DNA of 64,000 nucleotides from Ferroplasma acidiphilum. GTDB lineage: Archaea; Thermoplasmatota; Thermoplasmata; Thermoplasmatales; Thermoplasmataceae. The stretch is from assembly GCF_002078355.1 (NCBI RefSeq), contig NZ_CP015363.1, positions 186,001 through 250,000 of the forward strand. Reading direction: 5' to 3'. A program made the translations under genes and the position numbers. How positions within the stretch are numbered: the first letter of the stretch is position 1; the number at the start of each line of letters is the position of its first letter. The notes beneath the pieces are model-generated. The model was not told where the DNA came from. It ran no database searches and was given only the letters and a program-made list of their open reading frames with translations. Positions 25,844 through 33,176 of the stretch are shown piece by piece.

Positions 25844-26347
25844 TCATGAATGCAAATGCGCAGCCTTGGATTCTATCGAAATTGAATAAAGCAGAAAAAC
25901 GAACGAAATGACTGCGATGATAAACCCAATGGACATAGTGAAAGAGAAAGTATTATTCTGGAAGTTAGAAAATATGAATTCGAGACCGCTTAATCCAGCA
26001 AGTAAAATCGAGATTGATGCTATTGCACTTACGACCATCGATTTATAGTCCCCCAGCATCAGGGTCATCATAAATATCATTAATGACAACAGTCCAATAA
26101 GAACGCCAATCATCATATGAACCATAAGTTCAGGAATTGAAAACATAATATCCATCATTCCATACATCGGAAAGGCATTGTTATATGAAGGATAGACTGC
26201 AAAGAGATTCATCCACATTCCGATTATGAACTGCACTGCAAGAAGAGATAATTCAGCCACTATGGCTATGGACAAGAAGTGAGTGCCCTGCCCATTGAAT
26301 TGAAACACGTGTCCTCTAGACGTCATGATTTTACCTGTATATTCCAA
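25844..26347 (-). CDS. Four-helix membrane protein of unknown function
   Basis: The 167-residue protein has hydrophobic segments at about residues 24-45, 72-96, 103-125 and 133-157. Several Met-rich stretches lie at the helix ends (MYGMMDIM, MVHMMIGVLIG, MIFMMTLMLG), and the tail ends AAHLHS. The internal ATG at 26329 (MTSRGHVFQF) is an equally good start. The intact IS ends 34 bp upstream of the longer start, so its original promoter region has been split. Met- and His-rich membrane proteins sometimes handle copper, but this is only suggestive. Confidence 0.65.
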   Translation of the reverse strand: MEYTGKIMTSRGHVFQFNGQGTHFLSIAIVAELSLLAVQFIIGMWMNLFAVYPSYNNAFPMYGMMDIMFSIPELMVHMMIGVLIGLLSLMIFMMTLMLGDYKSMVVSAIASISILLAGLSGLEFIFSNFQNNTFSFTMSIGFIIAVISFVFLLYSISIESKAAHLHS

Positions 26348-26380
26348 TATCCGAGAGAACTATTAAAGCTTTCCTAAAAT

Positions 26381-26404
26381 GCTATGGCAATTACATTCCG
26401 TTAG
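26381..26404 (+). repeat. Left terminal inverted repeat of the IS
   Basis: GCTATGGCAATTACATTCCG plus TTAG. Its reverse complement matches 28535-28558 with one mismatch (G against A at the middle). Confidence 0.85.
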
Positions 26405-26456
26405 GTGAATAATTGTATGCCTCTCTGGATCATTGCCTCAAAGTTCATAATTTCCT

Positions 26457-28205
26457 CTAAGCGGCCTGAATATTTCTTGACGCCTGAGCCGCATTCATCA
26501 TCTGATCGTTGTATGGAGTATCGCTCAGATTGTCCTCAAGTATCATTCTTGTTCCATCAGCTACGAGTTTATTAACAGTGCTCACTGTCATACCAGGTTT
26601 CCTGAAATGTTCTCTCCGCTTTGCAAATACAGCGGAGATCCCATCCGAACCAAAGACAGTTTTCACGTAGATCGGGTTGTCCAGGTTCTGGAACAGGGCA
26701 AGCTGGACACCGCTCTGTGCCAGAACATGCCCTGTTGCTGTATTGCCATTTCGTTTCCTCACATTCCTCCTGATCTTCCTGAAGAACCTCTCCATGCCGT
26801 TGTTCGTCCTTGGCATGGTTCCATCTGCGTTGTTTGCAAACAGCATGATTTCACGCTCATGGTACCTTTCAATGATGTGTTTCGCAGCCCTGATTATGTG
26901 AGGAGCTATGTTCTCATGAAGGTATACTTCCATCTCCCCTATGACCGTGTTGCACTGATCGTGAATGGATGCATCATCCGGAATGTCATCCGACAGATTG
27001 CCCTTTTCCGGGATCCGGAAGGCAAATCGAAGCTTCTGGAAGAGCATGTTCACCTCGGAGAGTTTCTTTGCAGTTTCCACTATGCTCTGATCGGTTACTA
27101 TGCGGCCTATGTATTTCCTTGCACTGCTGATCAGTTCCATGGATTCTTCGCCTGCTGCCTTTTCTGAAAGCTCAGATAAGAGCTTTCCCGCTTCTTTCAG
27201 TGAAGTGAAGAAGTTCAGGTGGTTCAGGGAGAACGGGAATCCATAGCCTGAACTACCGTTAACCGAAAGAACCGGTTCAATTATTCTCCTTATGGCCATG
27301 ATCTCCATCTTTCCCCGGTCGGAACAGAACCCGTTTTCTATCTCTTCCAGTGTATTCTGATCGTAATCAGGCATTGATCTCAGAATGGATTTCAATGCCG
27401 ATTTTATCCCCTTCCTGTTTATCTTGAGACCGAGATTGTTATGCATGTCCACCATCAGACCCTTTCCAAGGTCTCTGAGAAAGTGCATCAAGCAGATCCT
27501 TATGGGCATTCCATGGAAGACCTCTGCAAGGGCGGTGAGTATGCCCGATCTCATATCGGATATGGATCCTGATGGCGATCCGAATCTTTCCTTCACCTTC
27601 ATCAGGATGTCCTTGATGTTCTCATATGATTCCGAGGCGTATTTCTCCGCATGGAGAGTGAAATTAGATATCGAATCCCTTACAACGACGATCATGTCAA
27701 ACTTCGAATCCGTCGTTCCGTCTATCTGCAACACATAATTATGCATGGCACCCTTCAGCTTTTTCCAGCTTTCCTCATGAATCCTGGATAATATGCGGAG
27801 TGCCATGTTCGTCACATTCCTTGCATGGCTCCCGCTTATTCCCCTCATCCCGCCCTGTTCGGATATTTCCGAGCAGCTAAGTCCATGGATGAACCTGCCC
27901 ATGGAGGCCTCAATCATGATGTCATTGGCGTATATGCAGTGTGGATTAACGATGGACTTCAGCCTTTCGGATCTGAACATTGTTCCATGTCTTCTGCATC
28001 CCATGATTTTATGGACTGCGGTGAACTCGCCCATCTCCCATGATCTGATCGTCCTCCTCTCCGTCTTGTATTCCACAAGACGGGAATGGCACTGAGGGCA
28101 GACAGTGCGATCCGTCCGGAATATGATCTCCGAGATCATTTCAGCCTCAGGAAGGTCTTCTTCAGCTTGAGATCGTTCTCTATCATGATCTTTGTTATTG
28201 GCCAT
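26457..28205 (-). CDS. DDE transposase (OrfB of the intact IS)
   Basis: The 582-residue protein has an N-terminal zinc-binding pair (C36-x2-C39), then a MULE-like DDE core: Asp162 in VLQIDGTTD, Asp217 in SISDMRSG, and Glu472 in NNGMERFFRKIRRNVRKRNG. The long alpha-helical insertion between the second Asp and Glu is typical of MULE/IS256-like transposases. The start at 28205 lies inside the end of the upstream ORF in another frame; a frameshift fusion of both is possible. It catalyses cut-and-paste or copy-out movement of its own element. Confidence 0.82.
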   Translation of the reverse strand: MANNKDHDRERSQAEEDLPEAEMISEIIFRTDRTVCPQCHSRLVEYKTERRTIRSWEMGEFTAVHKIMGCRRHGTMFRSERLKSIVNPHCIYANDIMIEASMGRFIHGLSCSEISEQGGMRGISGSHARNVTNMALRILSRIHEESWKKLKGAMHNYVLQIDGTTDSKFDMIVVVRDSISNFTLHAEKYASESYENIKDILMKVKERFGSPSGSISDMRSGILTALAEVFHGMPIRICLMHFLRDLGKGLMVDMHNNLGLKINRKGIKSALKSILRSMPDYDQNTLEEIENGFCSDRGKMEIMAIRRIIEPVLSVNGSSGYGFPFSLNHLNFFTSLKEAGKLLSELSEKAAGEESMELISSARKYIGRIVTDQSIVETAKKLSEVNMLFQKLRFAFRIPEKGNLSDDIPDDASIHDQCNTVIGEMEVYLHENIAPHIIRAAKHIIERYHEREIMLFANNADGTMPRTNNGMERFFRKIRRNVRKRNGNTATGHVLAQSGVQLALFQNLDNPIYVKTVFGSDGISAVFAKRREHFRKPGMTVSTVNKLVADGTRMILEDNLSDTPYNDQMMNAAQASRNIQAA

Positions 28206-28450
28206 GAATCATACTCGATCCCGATCTTCTTCAGGATCGAATCTATATCCTCCTGGCTTATCTTCTTGTCCAGGAGCCTTTTGATATAGGGCAGTATGTC
28301 CTCCAGTTTGATCTCATTCTTCGAATGCAGGTCCTTTCCAAGGTATCCAACATACTTCTGCACAACCTTTCCTTTCACACGCTTTTCGTCAACAAGGCTG
28401 TAATAGGTATTTCCATCCTTTCTTGTTACTTTTTTAGGTCTCACTGTCAT
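28136..28450 (-). CDS. OrfA of the intact IS, accessory/N-terminal domain
   Basis: From the ATG at 28450 this encodes 104 residues beginning MTVRPKKVTRKDGNTYYSLV, with VKGKVVQKYVGYLGK, a strand-rich module found at the N-terminus of some IS1634/IS4-like transposases. A helical LEDILPYIKRLLDKKISQEDIDSIL region follows. A longer frame starts at 28534 exactly at the inverted-repeat boundary. It overlaps OrfB by 70 bp in a different frame, so it is either coupled to it or joined by frameshifting. Confidence 0.7.
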   Translation of the reverse strand: MTVRPKKVTRKDGNTYYSLVDEKRVKGKVVQKYVGYLGKDLHSKNEIKLEDILPYIKRLLDKKISQEDIDSILKKIGIEYDSWPITKIMIENDLKLKKTFLRLK

Positions 28451-28534
28451 GTGGACTGTAATTACATCCCACAATATAAATGTTTCGGTACGCCGTATTT
28501 TACGCAAGAAATGATACAAAACATTGCTATTCAT

Positions 28535-28558
28535 CTAACGGAATATAATTGCCATAGC
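28535..28558 (+). repeat. Right terminal inverted repeat of the IS
   Basis: CTAACGGAATATAATTGCCA plus TAGC, pairing with the left end. It is followed at once by TAAAAT, which also precedes the left end. Confidence 0.85.
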
Positions 28559-28631
28559 TAAAATGCTATGCCGGACATTGACTGTCTGTGCTGTATATAG
28601 TATTTATACCAGTAATTAACATGTCAGAATT

Positions 28632-28846
28632 CTATGTTTTAACAGATTTTATTGATTGAAACAGTTTATCTGTATATGGATTGTCTTTTATTCTGCTGTT
28701 TATTATCATATCAGTGCCCTTTTCAACAAGCTGTATAATCTTTTATGTGTCATTCCATTATTCCTGTATGGCATAATGTGCTTTGCCAGTACTGAAGCAA
28801 TATTGTTGTTTCCAAATACTGCCTTTACATAATCCTTATTCTCTAT
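28632..28846 (-). pseudogene. C-terminal remnant of a related transposase
   Basis: Without a start, the frame reads ENKDYVKAVFGNNNIASVLA, then YRNNGMTHKRLY. After one frameshift it continues LVEKGTDMIINSRIKDNPYT and ends SIKSVKT. The intact OrfB ends with the parallel string NPIYVKTVFGSDGISAVFA, FRKPGMTVSTVNKLV and DTPYNDQMM. The two are therefore homologous but clearly diverged. This is the tail of an older member of the same IS family, lying only 74 bp outside the intact copy. Confidence 0.75.
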
Positions 28847-29101
28847 TGGTGTGTCCCCTCTAAATTTGGACACTTATGATGATATGGTTAGATTAATAAA
28901 ATCATTTATTTTGCTGTATCTCCATAGGCGAACCTTATCATCATATTTTTACAGTATATCCGTGTGATTTTTACTGGGTTACTAGGTAAATTATGTTCTG
29001 GGAATGGTTAATCCCTATCTTCGTATATCTGCCAATAATCGCGAATATAGCACACTTTTGGGATATTATAATATTTTTATATATTCTCAATTATAACCGT
29101 C
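28847..29101. other. Junction between transposase remnants
   Basis: About 255 bp with no gene I accept. A short inverted repeat GTGTCC...GGACAC is at 28851-28873, and an ATGATGATA/TATCATCAT pair flanks 28876-28950. An ATG frame from 28993 has a hydrophobic start but runs into the truncated transposase on the other strand. Confidence 0.4.
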
Positions 29102-29872
29102 CTAAATTAAGTGGAATAGATCATACTCCCTCCTTTTATTATCAATATCCGGTGATACAAGCCTCAATTCCAATCCATTCCTGAACCCTACAATCTTAGA
29201 GTTGAACGTTTCCTCTTTTATTACAGTATAATCGGCATTCTTCCTGAGCCTTGAAACAAAGTTAATATTATTCTCCTTTAATTCCTTAAGCCTGTCATAG
29301 CTATAGTACCCTAAATCAAATGTTAAAACAGTATTGCCAGACATGTATTCGTTTATATGCCATAACAGATCATCAAATACTTTGGAATCATTTACATTTG
29401 CAGGTGTTATTATTGCCTTCAATGGCAATGCATAGTGATTTGTTTTAGCTGCAATATGGATCTTTATCCCATTTCTCCTTTTCTCCCTCTGGTATATGCC
29501 GGAACCATTAACCATTGTTTCTATAAATGTAGAATCTATTGCCAGAATACTGTATAGTTTGTCAAGATAATCATGGTATATATCATACCTGTGTGCCTTT
29601 ATGAATGTGTTTAAAAGGCTGTAGAATACCTTCTCAGATATAGTGTATGGCCTTTTATTGTTGAGCTTTGACAGCTGTGATTTGCTTATTCCATTGTTAT
29701 ATGCTATATCTGTAAGGTCATTCTTTTTAATTATCCCTTTTGCTAATATGGATAGATGTGCTGACAGGTTAAACTTCTTAGAATAGCTGTCTATGCCTAT
29801 TCCTTCAACCTTTGATTCCCTTGATATTTTATTGCAGTGTTTTTTAAGAATTTTATTGACATGCTTGAACAT
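29102..29872 (-). pseudogene. Truncated IS4-type DDE transposase
   Basis: The 256 residues show the DDE_Tnp_1 plan: Asp113 in ILAIDSTF, KIHIAAKTNHYALPL, and Asp186 in TVLTFDLGYYSYDRLKELK. The stop after REYDLFHLI comes before the YxxRWxIE motif that supplies the catalytic Glu, and family members usually have about 350-400 residues. The 3' end has been lost by deletion or another insertion. It is probably inactive. Its 5' end seems intact, with an AT-rich leader up to about 29900. Confidence 0.75.
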
Positions 29873-30111
29873 GATTATAAATTAAGGCTCTTCGCACTTT
29901 CGTATGGGTAAATAAAAATGATAGACCGCAGAGAGGCTTCATTTATTGGGTTTTATCGCTCATCATAAAAGACTGGTCTCGCTGGGCATCCGCTAACTCC
30001 CACTGACCTTAAAAAACCGGCTTTCCTTGTTATCCCATTGATGGGGACCCACATGAAAGTGGGAAGAACCTAAATTAAATCATAGAATAAATATGATACG
30101 GTCATACATAA
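29873..30111. other. Noncoding stretch with two perfect hairpins
   Basis: Two stem-loops lie side by side: CCCAT-TG-ATGGG (30034-30045) and CCCAC-ATGAAA-GTGGG (30048-30063). On the minus strand they would be followed by a T-run and a GGTCAGTGGGAGTTAGCGG-type sequence. The arrangement recalls the structured right ends of IS200/IS605 elements, which encode guide RNAs, but no TnpB is beside it. Confidence 0.35.
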
Positions 30112-31089
30112 TGGTTAAATACTGGAAACTGGTATGTTATTATTGGAATTGTTTTTGAGATTATTGGTATCATAGCTTTTTTATTGGCAGGTAATGCACC
30201 AGAACTATTTCTAGCAAGGGCTATGCAGGGTTTAGCAAGTGGTGCAATATCTGGTCCAGCAGGTGCATTATTATTTCATTATCGTGGAAAAACAGGTGCA
30301 ATCCTAACATCTTTTTCAACATCATCAGGAATCGCGGTGGGGCCATTACTTGGCGGTTTTATGGCTGAATATTTACCTTTCCCTTTAAAACTGGTATATA
30401 TTATCTCATTAATAATTACTATAATTCCTTTTATTTTTATTATTCCTGTAATAAATAGATTCAGAATAGATAACAATCATAATGTTTTTAAATTCCATTT
30501 TCCAAAACTGGATATGGAAGCAAAGAATTTATTTATATTAAGTGCAGCCACAGCATCTATTGCCTGGTCTATTACCGTATTTTATTTGTCTTTGTCACCG
30601 TTTTATATTATAGAGTTATTGAACATTTCAAATATAGCAATAACAGGTTTATTAGTATTTTTGATGTTAGTAATATCTTCAATAATGCAGATTTTATCAA
30701 TGAAAATTAATATATTTAATTCTTTAACTATTGGGATAATTTCTATTATTATTGGCATTATCCTCATTATTGTATCATTGCCGTTTAAATCTATATTAAT
30801 TTTTAGTGCAGCAACAATCACGATTGGAATAGGGGGCGGATTTGCCTTTACAGGAGCTACCAGGGGAATCAGGACAATTGCACCTCCATTAAGAATGGGT
30901 AATGTTTTATCAAATTATTATATGATACTTTATTTCTGTATGGGATTTTCTGATATTATTCTAGGACTTATAGATAATATGTTAGGATTATTCAATGGGA
31001 TTTTATATTATGGTTCCAGTTTAATAATTATTTCATTAGTAATTATAATATTTCTATATAGGCATAGAATGAAAATAATTATAGATTAA
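30112..31089 (+). pseudogene. N-terminally truncated MFS transporter
   Basis: The open frame begins after a TAA at 30109-30111, in the middle of what would be TM3. GNWYVIIGIVFEIIG leads into ELFLARAMQGLASGAISGPA, the MFS segment after motif A. About nine hydrophobic segments follow. TM1, TM2 and motif A (about 70 residues) are missing, so the protein cannot fold normally. A TTG at 30184 or ATG inside could start a shorter product. It was probably cut by transposon activity to its left. Confidence 0.7.
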
Positions 31090-31133
31090 TATCGTTTTAT
31101 ATTAGATTTTTATTATATAAATATTATTGATTT

Positions 31134-32369
31134 TTATTTCTCACCATTCCTGGATTCTTCTTTGAATCTCTTCAGCAGCTCCGGATCCTTTAAAATTTCT
31201 TCCAGGATTTCCTCAATCATTTTATTTTTGAATCCTTCCGGGGCTTTTTCCAGGATGCTCTTGGTCATTCCAGGTATAACAGAGGAGCTTTTCAGTGTGG
31301 ACACAATATTGTTTTCCTTATCCTTGTATTCCAGGGCCAGCTTCTCATTGAATGGCATAAAGCAATTTGTGCAGTATAATGCAGTTGAAGCGTTTAAATG
31401 GTCGCATCTCGGGCATTTCTTAGGCTTTTCCTCTATTATCCGATCCTCATCTACATGTATTCCATAGGCTTTTAGGATCGCATTATCCTGGCCCCTTCCA
31501 GACAAATGCACATATATTGCAGTCATCTGGCTACCATGCACCCATCCCATTTGATTCTCACGTGGTGCTTCCGGAACTTTAGAAGCCAGCATTGAGGCCC
31601 TGGTATGCCTGAACAGATGCGGATATATCCTTTTCTCTATTCCTGCACGCCTTCTCACATTAATAAATAATCTTCTGATAGCAGTATATTGCAGCTGCTT
31701 ATGCATGGTAGTACCCTGCAGGCCGGTAAAAAGGTATTCATCCCTGCCATCCTTGGTTTTTAAGTAATCCCTCAGGTAAGCGATTGAATCTCCTATTATC
31801 CTTACACTGCGGTTTCCCGTCTTTCCATGCACATGCAATAATGCACCGTATTCATCATAAACAACATCTTTTATCCTCAGGTCCAGTATTTCCCCTATCC
31901 TGCACCCTGAATCGTATGGAATGGAGATAATTGCCTTATCCCTGGCATTGTTGCAGTTGTTAATCATTTCATCTATATCTGCCCTGGTAATAAGATCCAT
32001 CTTCTTGTCATGGCTTGGCTTCCGGCTAACTTTAAGATTTGCCATATAATCGGGTAGTGTGCCAAATTTCCATCTGTAGAACCGTTTCATCACGTTTTCA
32101 TAATCAATTAAAGTCTGGTCCGTGTATTTTTTCTTGAAGTCCAGGAGCATTGTTATAATTGCCCTCTTGTCCGGGTTAAGGAACTTATCCTGAAGATTGT
32201 TGTAAATAATCCTTAGCTTTGTCAAATAGAATAATTCCCTGAAACCTGTTATGCCTGTTATCTTGACTTCATCAACAAAATCTAATATTGCATTCCTGGC
32301 TTCTGCGTTTATCTTCCCTAATCTTGTATGCTCTGATTTTATATCCCTTTCTACCCCATATATTGCCAT
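31134..32369 (-). CDS. Tyrosine recombinase (island integrase) with C-terminal zinc ribbon
   Basis: A 411-residue XerC/D-type integrase. An SAM-like N-terminal DNA-binding domain (about 30-120) is followed by the catalytic set Arg157 (SGCRIGEILDL), Lys183, His251-LF-Arg254 (HLFRHTRAS), His278 and Tyr286 (AIYVHLSG). After the catalytic Tyr, C319-x2-C322...C333-x2-C336 forms a zinc ribbon, then about 75 acidic/helical residues. The gene lies 43 bp from the tRNA-Thr 3' end and reads away from it, so it is kept whole on integration. It catalyses site-specific insertion and excision of the island. Confidence 0.9.
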   Translation of the reverse strand: MAIYGVERDIKSEHTRLGKINAEARNAILDFVDEVKITGITGFRELFYLTKLRIIYNNLQDKFLNPDKRAIITMLLDFKKKYTDQTLIDYENVMKRFYRWKFGTLPDYMANLKVSRKPSHDKKMDLITRADIDEMINNCNNARDKAIISIPYDSGCRIGEILDLRIKDVVYDEYGALLHVHGKTGNRSVRIIGDSIAYLRDYLKTKDGRDEYLFTGLQGTTMHKQLQYTAIRRLFINVRRRAGIEKRIYPHLFRHTRASMLASKVPEAPRENQMGWVHGSQMTAIYVHLSGRGQDNAILKAYGIHVDEDRIIEEKPKKCPRCDHLNASTALYCTNCFMPFNEKLALEYKDKENNIVSTLKSSSVIPGMTKSILEKAPEGFKNKMIEEILEEILKDPELLKRFKEESRNGEK

Positions 32370-32393
32370 TACTTTGCTATTGATACAGAGGGA

Positions 32394-32405
32394 TTTAACC
32401 TTTTA
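32394..32405 (-). repeat. Right inverted 12-mer inside att
   Basis: TTTAACCTTTTA, the exact reverse complement of 22802-22813. It lies between the integrase start and the att core at 32410-32427. Confidence 0.65.
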
Positions 32406-32409
32406 GCAG

Positions 32410-32427
32410 TAAGCCGCCGACGGGATT
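32410..32427 (+). repeat. att site within tRNA-Thr 3' end
   Basis: The 18-bp core shared with 22779-22796. It covers the tRNA 3' acceptor strand and part of the T arm, leaving the tRNA gene whole. Confidence 0.85.
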
Positions 32428-32485
32428 CGGTCCCGCGACCTCGTGCTTACCAAGCACGCGCTCTACCAGGCTGAGCTACGACGGC
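32412..32485 (-). tRNA. tRNA-Thr (GGT)
   Basis: The cloverleaf folds by hand: acceptor GCCGTCG/CGGCGGC (one G-U), D stem GCTC/GAGC with AGCCTGGTA loop, anticodon stem CGTGC/GCACG with loop TTGGTAA (anticodon GGT), variable region AGGTC, and T stem GCGGG/CCCGT. U73 is the archaeal threonine discriminator. The T loop is ACCGAAT with C at 55. It is the integration target of the island on its 3' side. Confidence 0.93.
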
Positions 32486-32677
32486 ATTAAAGGTTAATGT
32501 TTAGTATGTATAAATTATTTTTGAATTTCACCGGATAAGTATTAGTACCATCTTATTGTTTTCACCGGTCTCAAACATGCCGTAGATGCAATTCCATTAA
32601 TAAACTGTGTTGAAAGCTATCCATAAATAATTTTAATTGCTAATCAATCTGCAATAGAAGCTAGAAAATAAAGTGCA

Positions 32678-32980
32678 TTATTTTATCGATATGAGCGTAA
32701 TAGCTTTTTCAGGACATGCTTTAACACAATCTCCGCAGGAATGGCATAGTGCCGGGTCAATAACATACGCCTGTTTGCCACCATGTGCCCTGGCTTTCAA
32801 TTTTCCAACCAGTGACATATTCTTTTTGTCTTCATCCTTCAGAGGTATTAATTCAAAAACATTGTATGGGCAAATAGAAACACATTCGCCCTTTGCTTCG
32901 CAACTGTTTCTGTTTATTGACGGTATCACCAATCCGGTTGTTTTGCAGTTTTCATTAATGTTGTTTGCCATTTGCAGCAT
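32678..32980 (-). CDS. Two-cluster [4Fe-4S] ferredoxin-like protein
   Basis: A 100-residue small electron carrier. The first cluster motif is CEAKGECVSICP and the second CHSCGDCVKACP, the usual 2x[4Fe-4S] arrangement, separated by an insertion of about 35 residues (LKDEDKKNMSLVGKLKARAHGGKQAY) typical of archaeal seven-Fe or dicluster ferredoxins. MLQMANN or the internal MANNINENC (ATG at 32971) may be the start. Acceptor for 2-oxoacid oxidoreductases is the likely role in this lineage. Confidence 0.85.
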   Translation of the reverse strand: MLQMANNINENCKTTGLVIPSINRNSCEAKGECVSICPYNVFELIPLKDEDKKNMSLVGKLKARAHGGKQAYVIDPALCHSCGDCVKACPEKAITLISIK

Positions 32981-33176
32981 CCTTTTCCATATCTATGCTA
33001 CCTGCGTAAATATATATTTCTTTTTGCCTGTTATGATTACATATCGCCCAGAATGATATGCCACACTAAATGCCAGGCCATTTACAATTCGCAAAAAAGT
33101 ATATGGATAACACATTTTGTTACCCCCCAGCAGGCTTAATAAAGTGTTAAATACTTATTATCAATAATAATTATAC

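Larger units (their letters stand above)
26381..28558 (-). mobile_element. Intact two-ORF insertion sequence, 2178 bp
   Basis: Terminal inverted repeats of 24 bp (26381-26404 and 28535-28558) differ at one base. TAAAAT flanks the element on both sides (26375-26380 and 28559-28564) as a probable 6-bp target duplication. Between them are two overlapping minus-strand ORFs. I cannot assign an ISfinder family. Base composition is visibly more G+C-rich than the surrounding DNA, and the frames are undamaged, so arrival is probably recent. Confidence 0.82.
22779..32427. mobile_element. Integrated genomic island at tRNA-Thr
   Basis: The boundaries are 18-bp direct repeats (TAAGCCGCCGACGGGATT). One is the 3' end of the intact tRNA-Thr gene at 32410-32427 and the other is a free copy at 22779-22796. 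A tyrosine recombinase lies 43 bp from the tRNA 3' end, and a perfect 12-bp inverted repeat sits 4-5 bases inside each att core. Cargo: CDF transporter, small Cys-rich ORF, membrane protein, IS elements intact and decayed, HsdM fragment, truncated MFS gene. Several cargo genes look richer in G+C than the flanks. This is the classic geometry of an element integrated into a tRNA 3' end; the many broken genes suggest an old, decaying island. Confidence 0.85.

Noticed and set aside
26607-28289. Plus-strand ORFs up to 186 codons inside the IS
   Set aside because: Mirror frames of the transposase; their length reflects the higher G+C content and codon bias.
28993-29184. 63-codon ORF with hydrophobic N-terminus
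   Set aside because: Runs into the truncated transposase in antisense; most likely a junction artefact of insertions.
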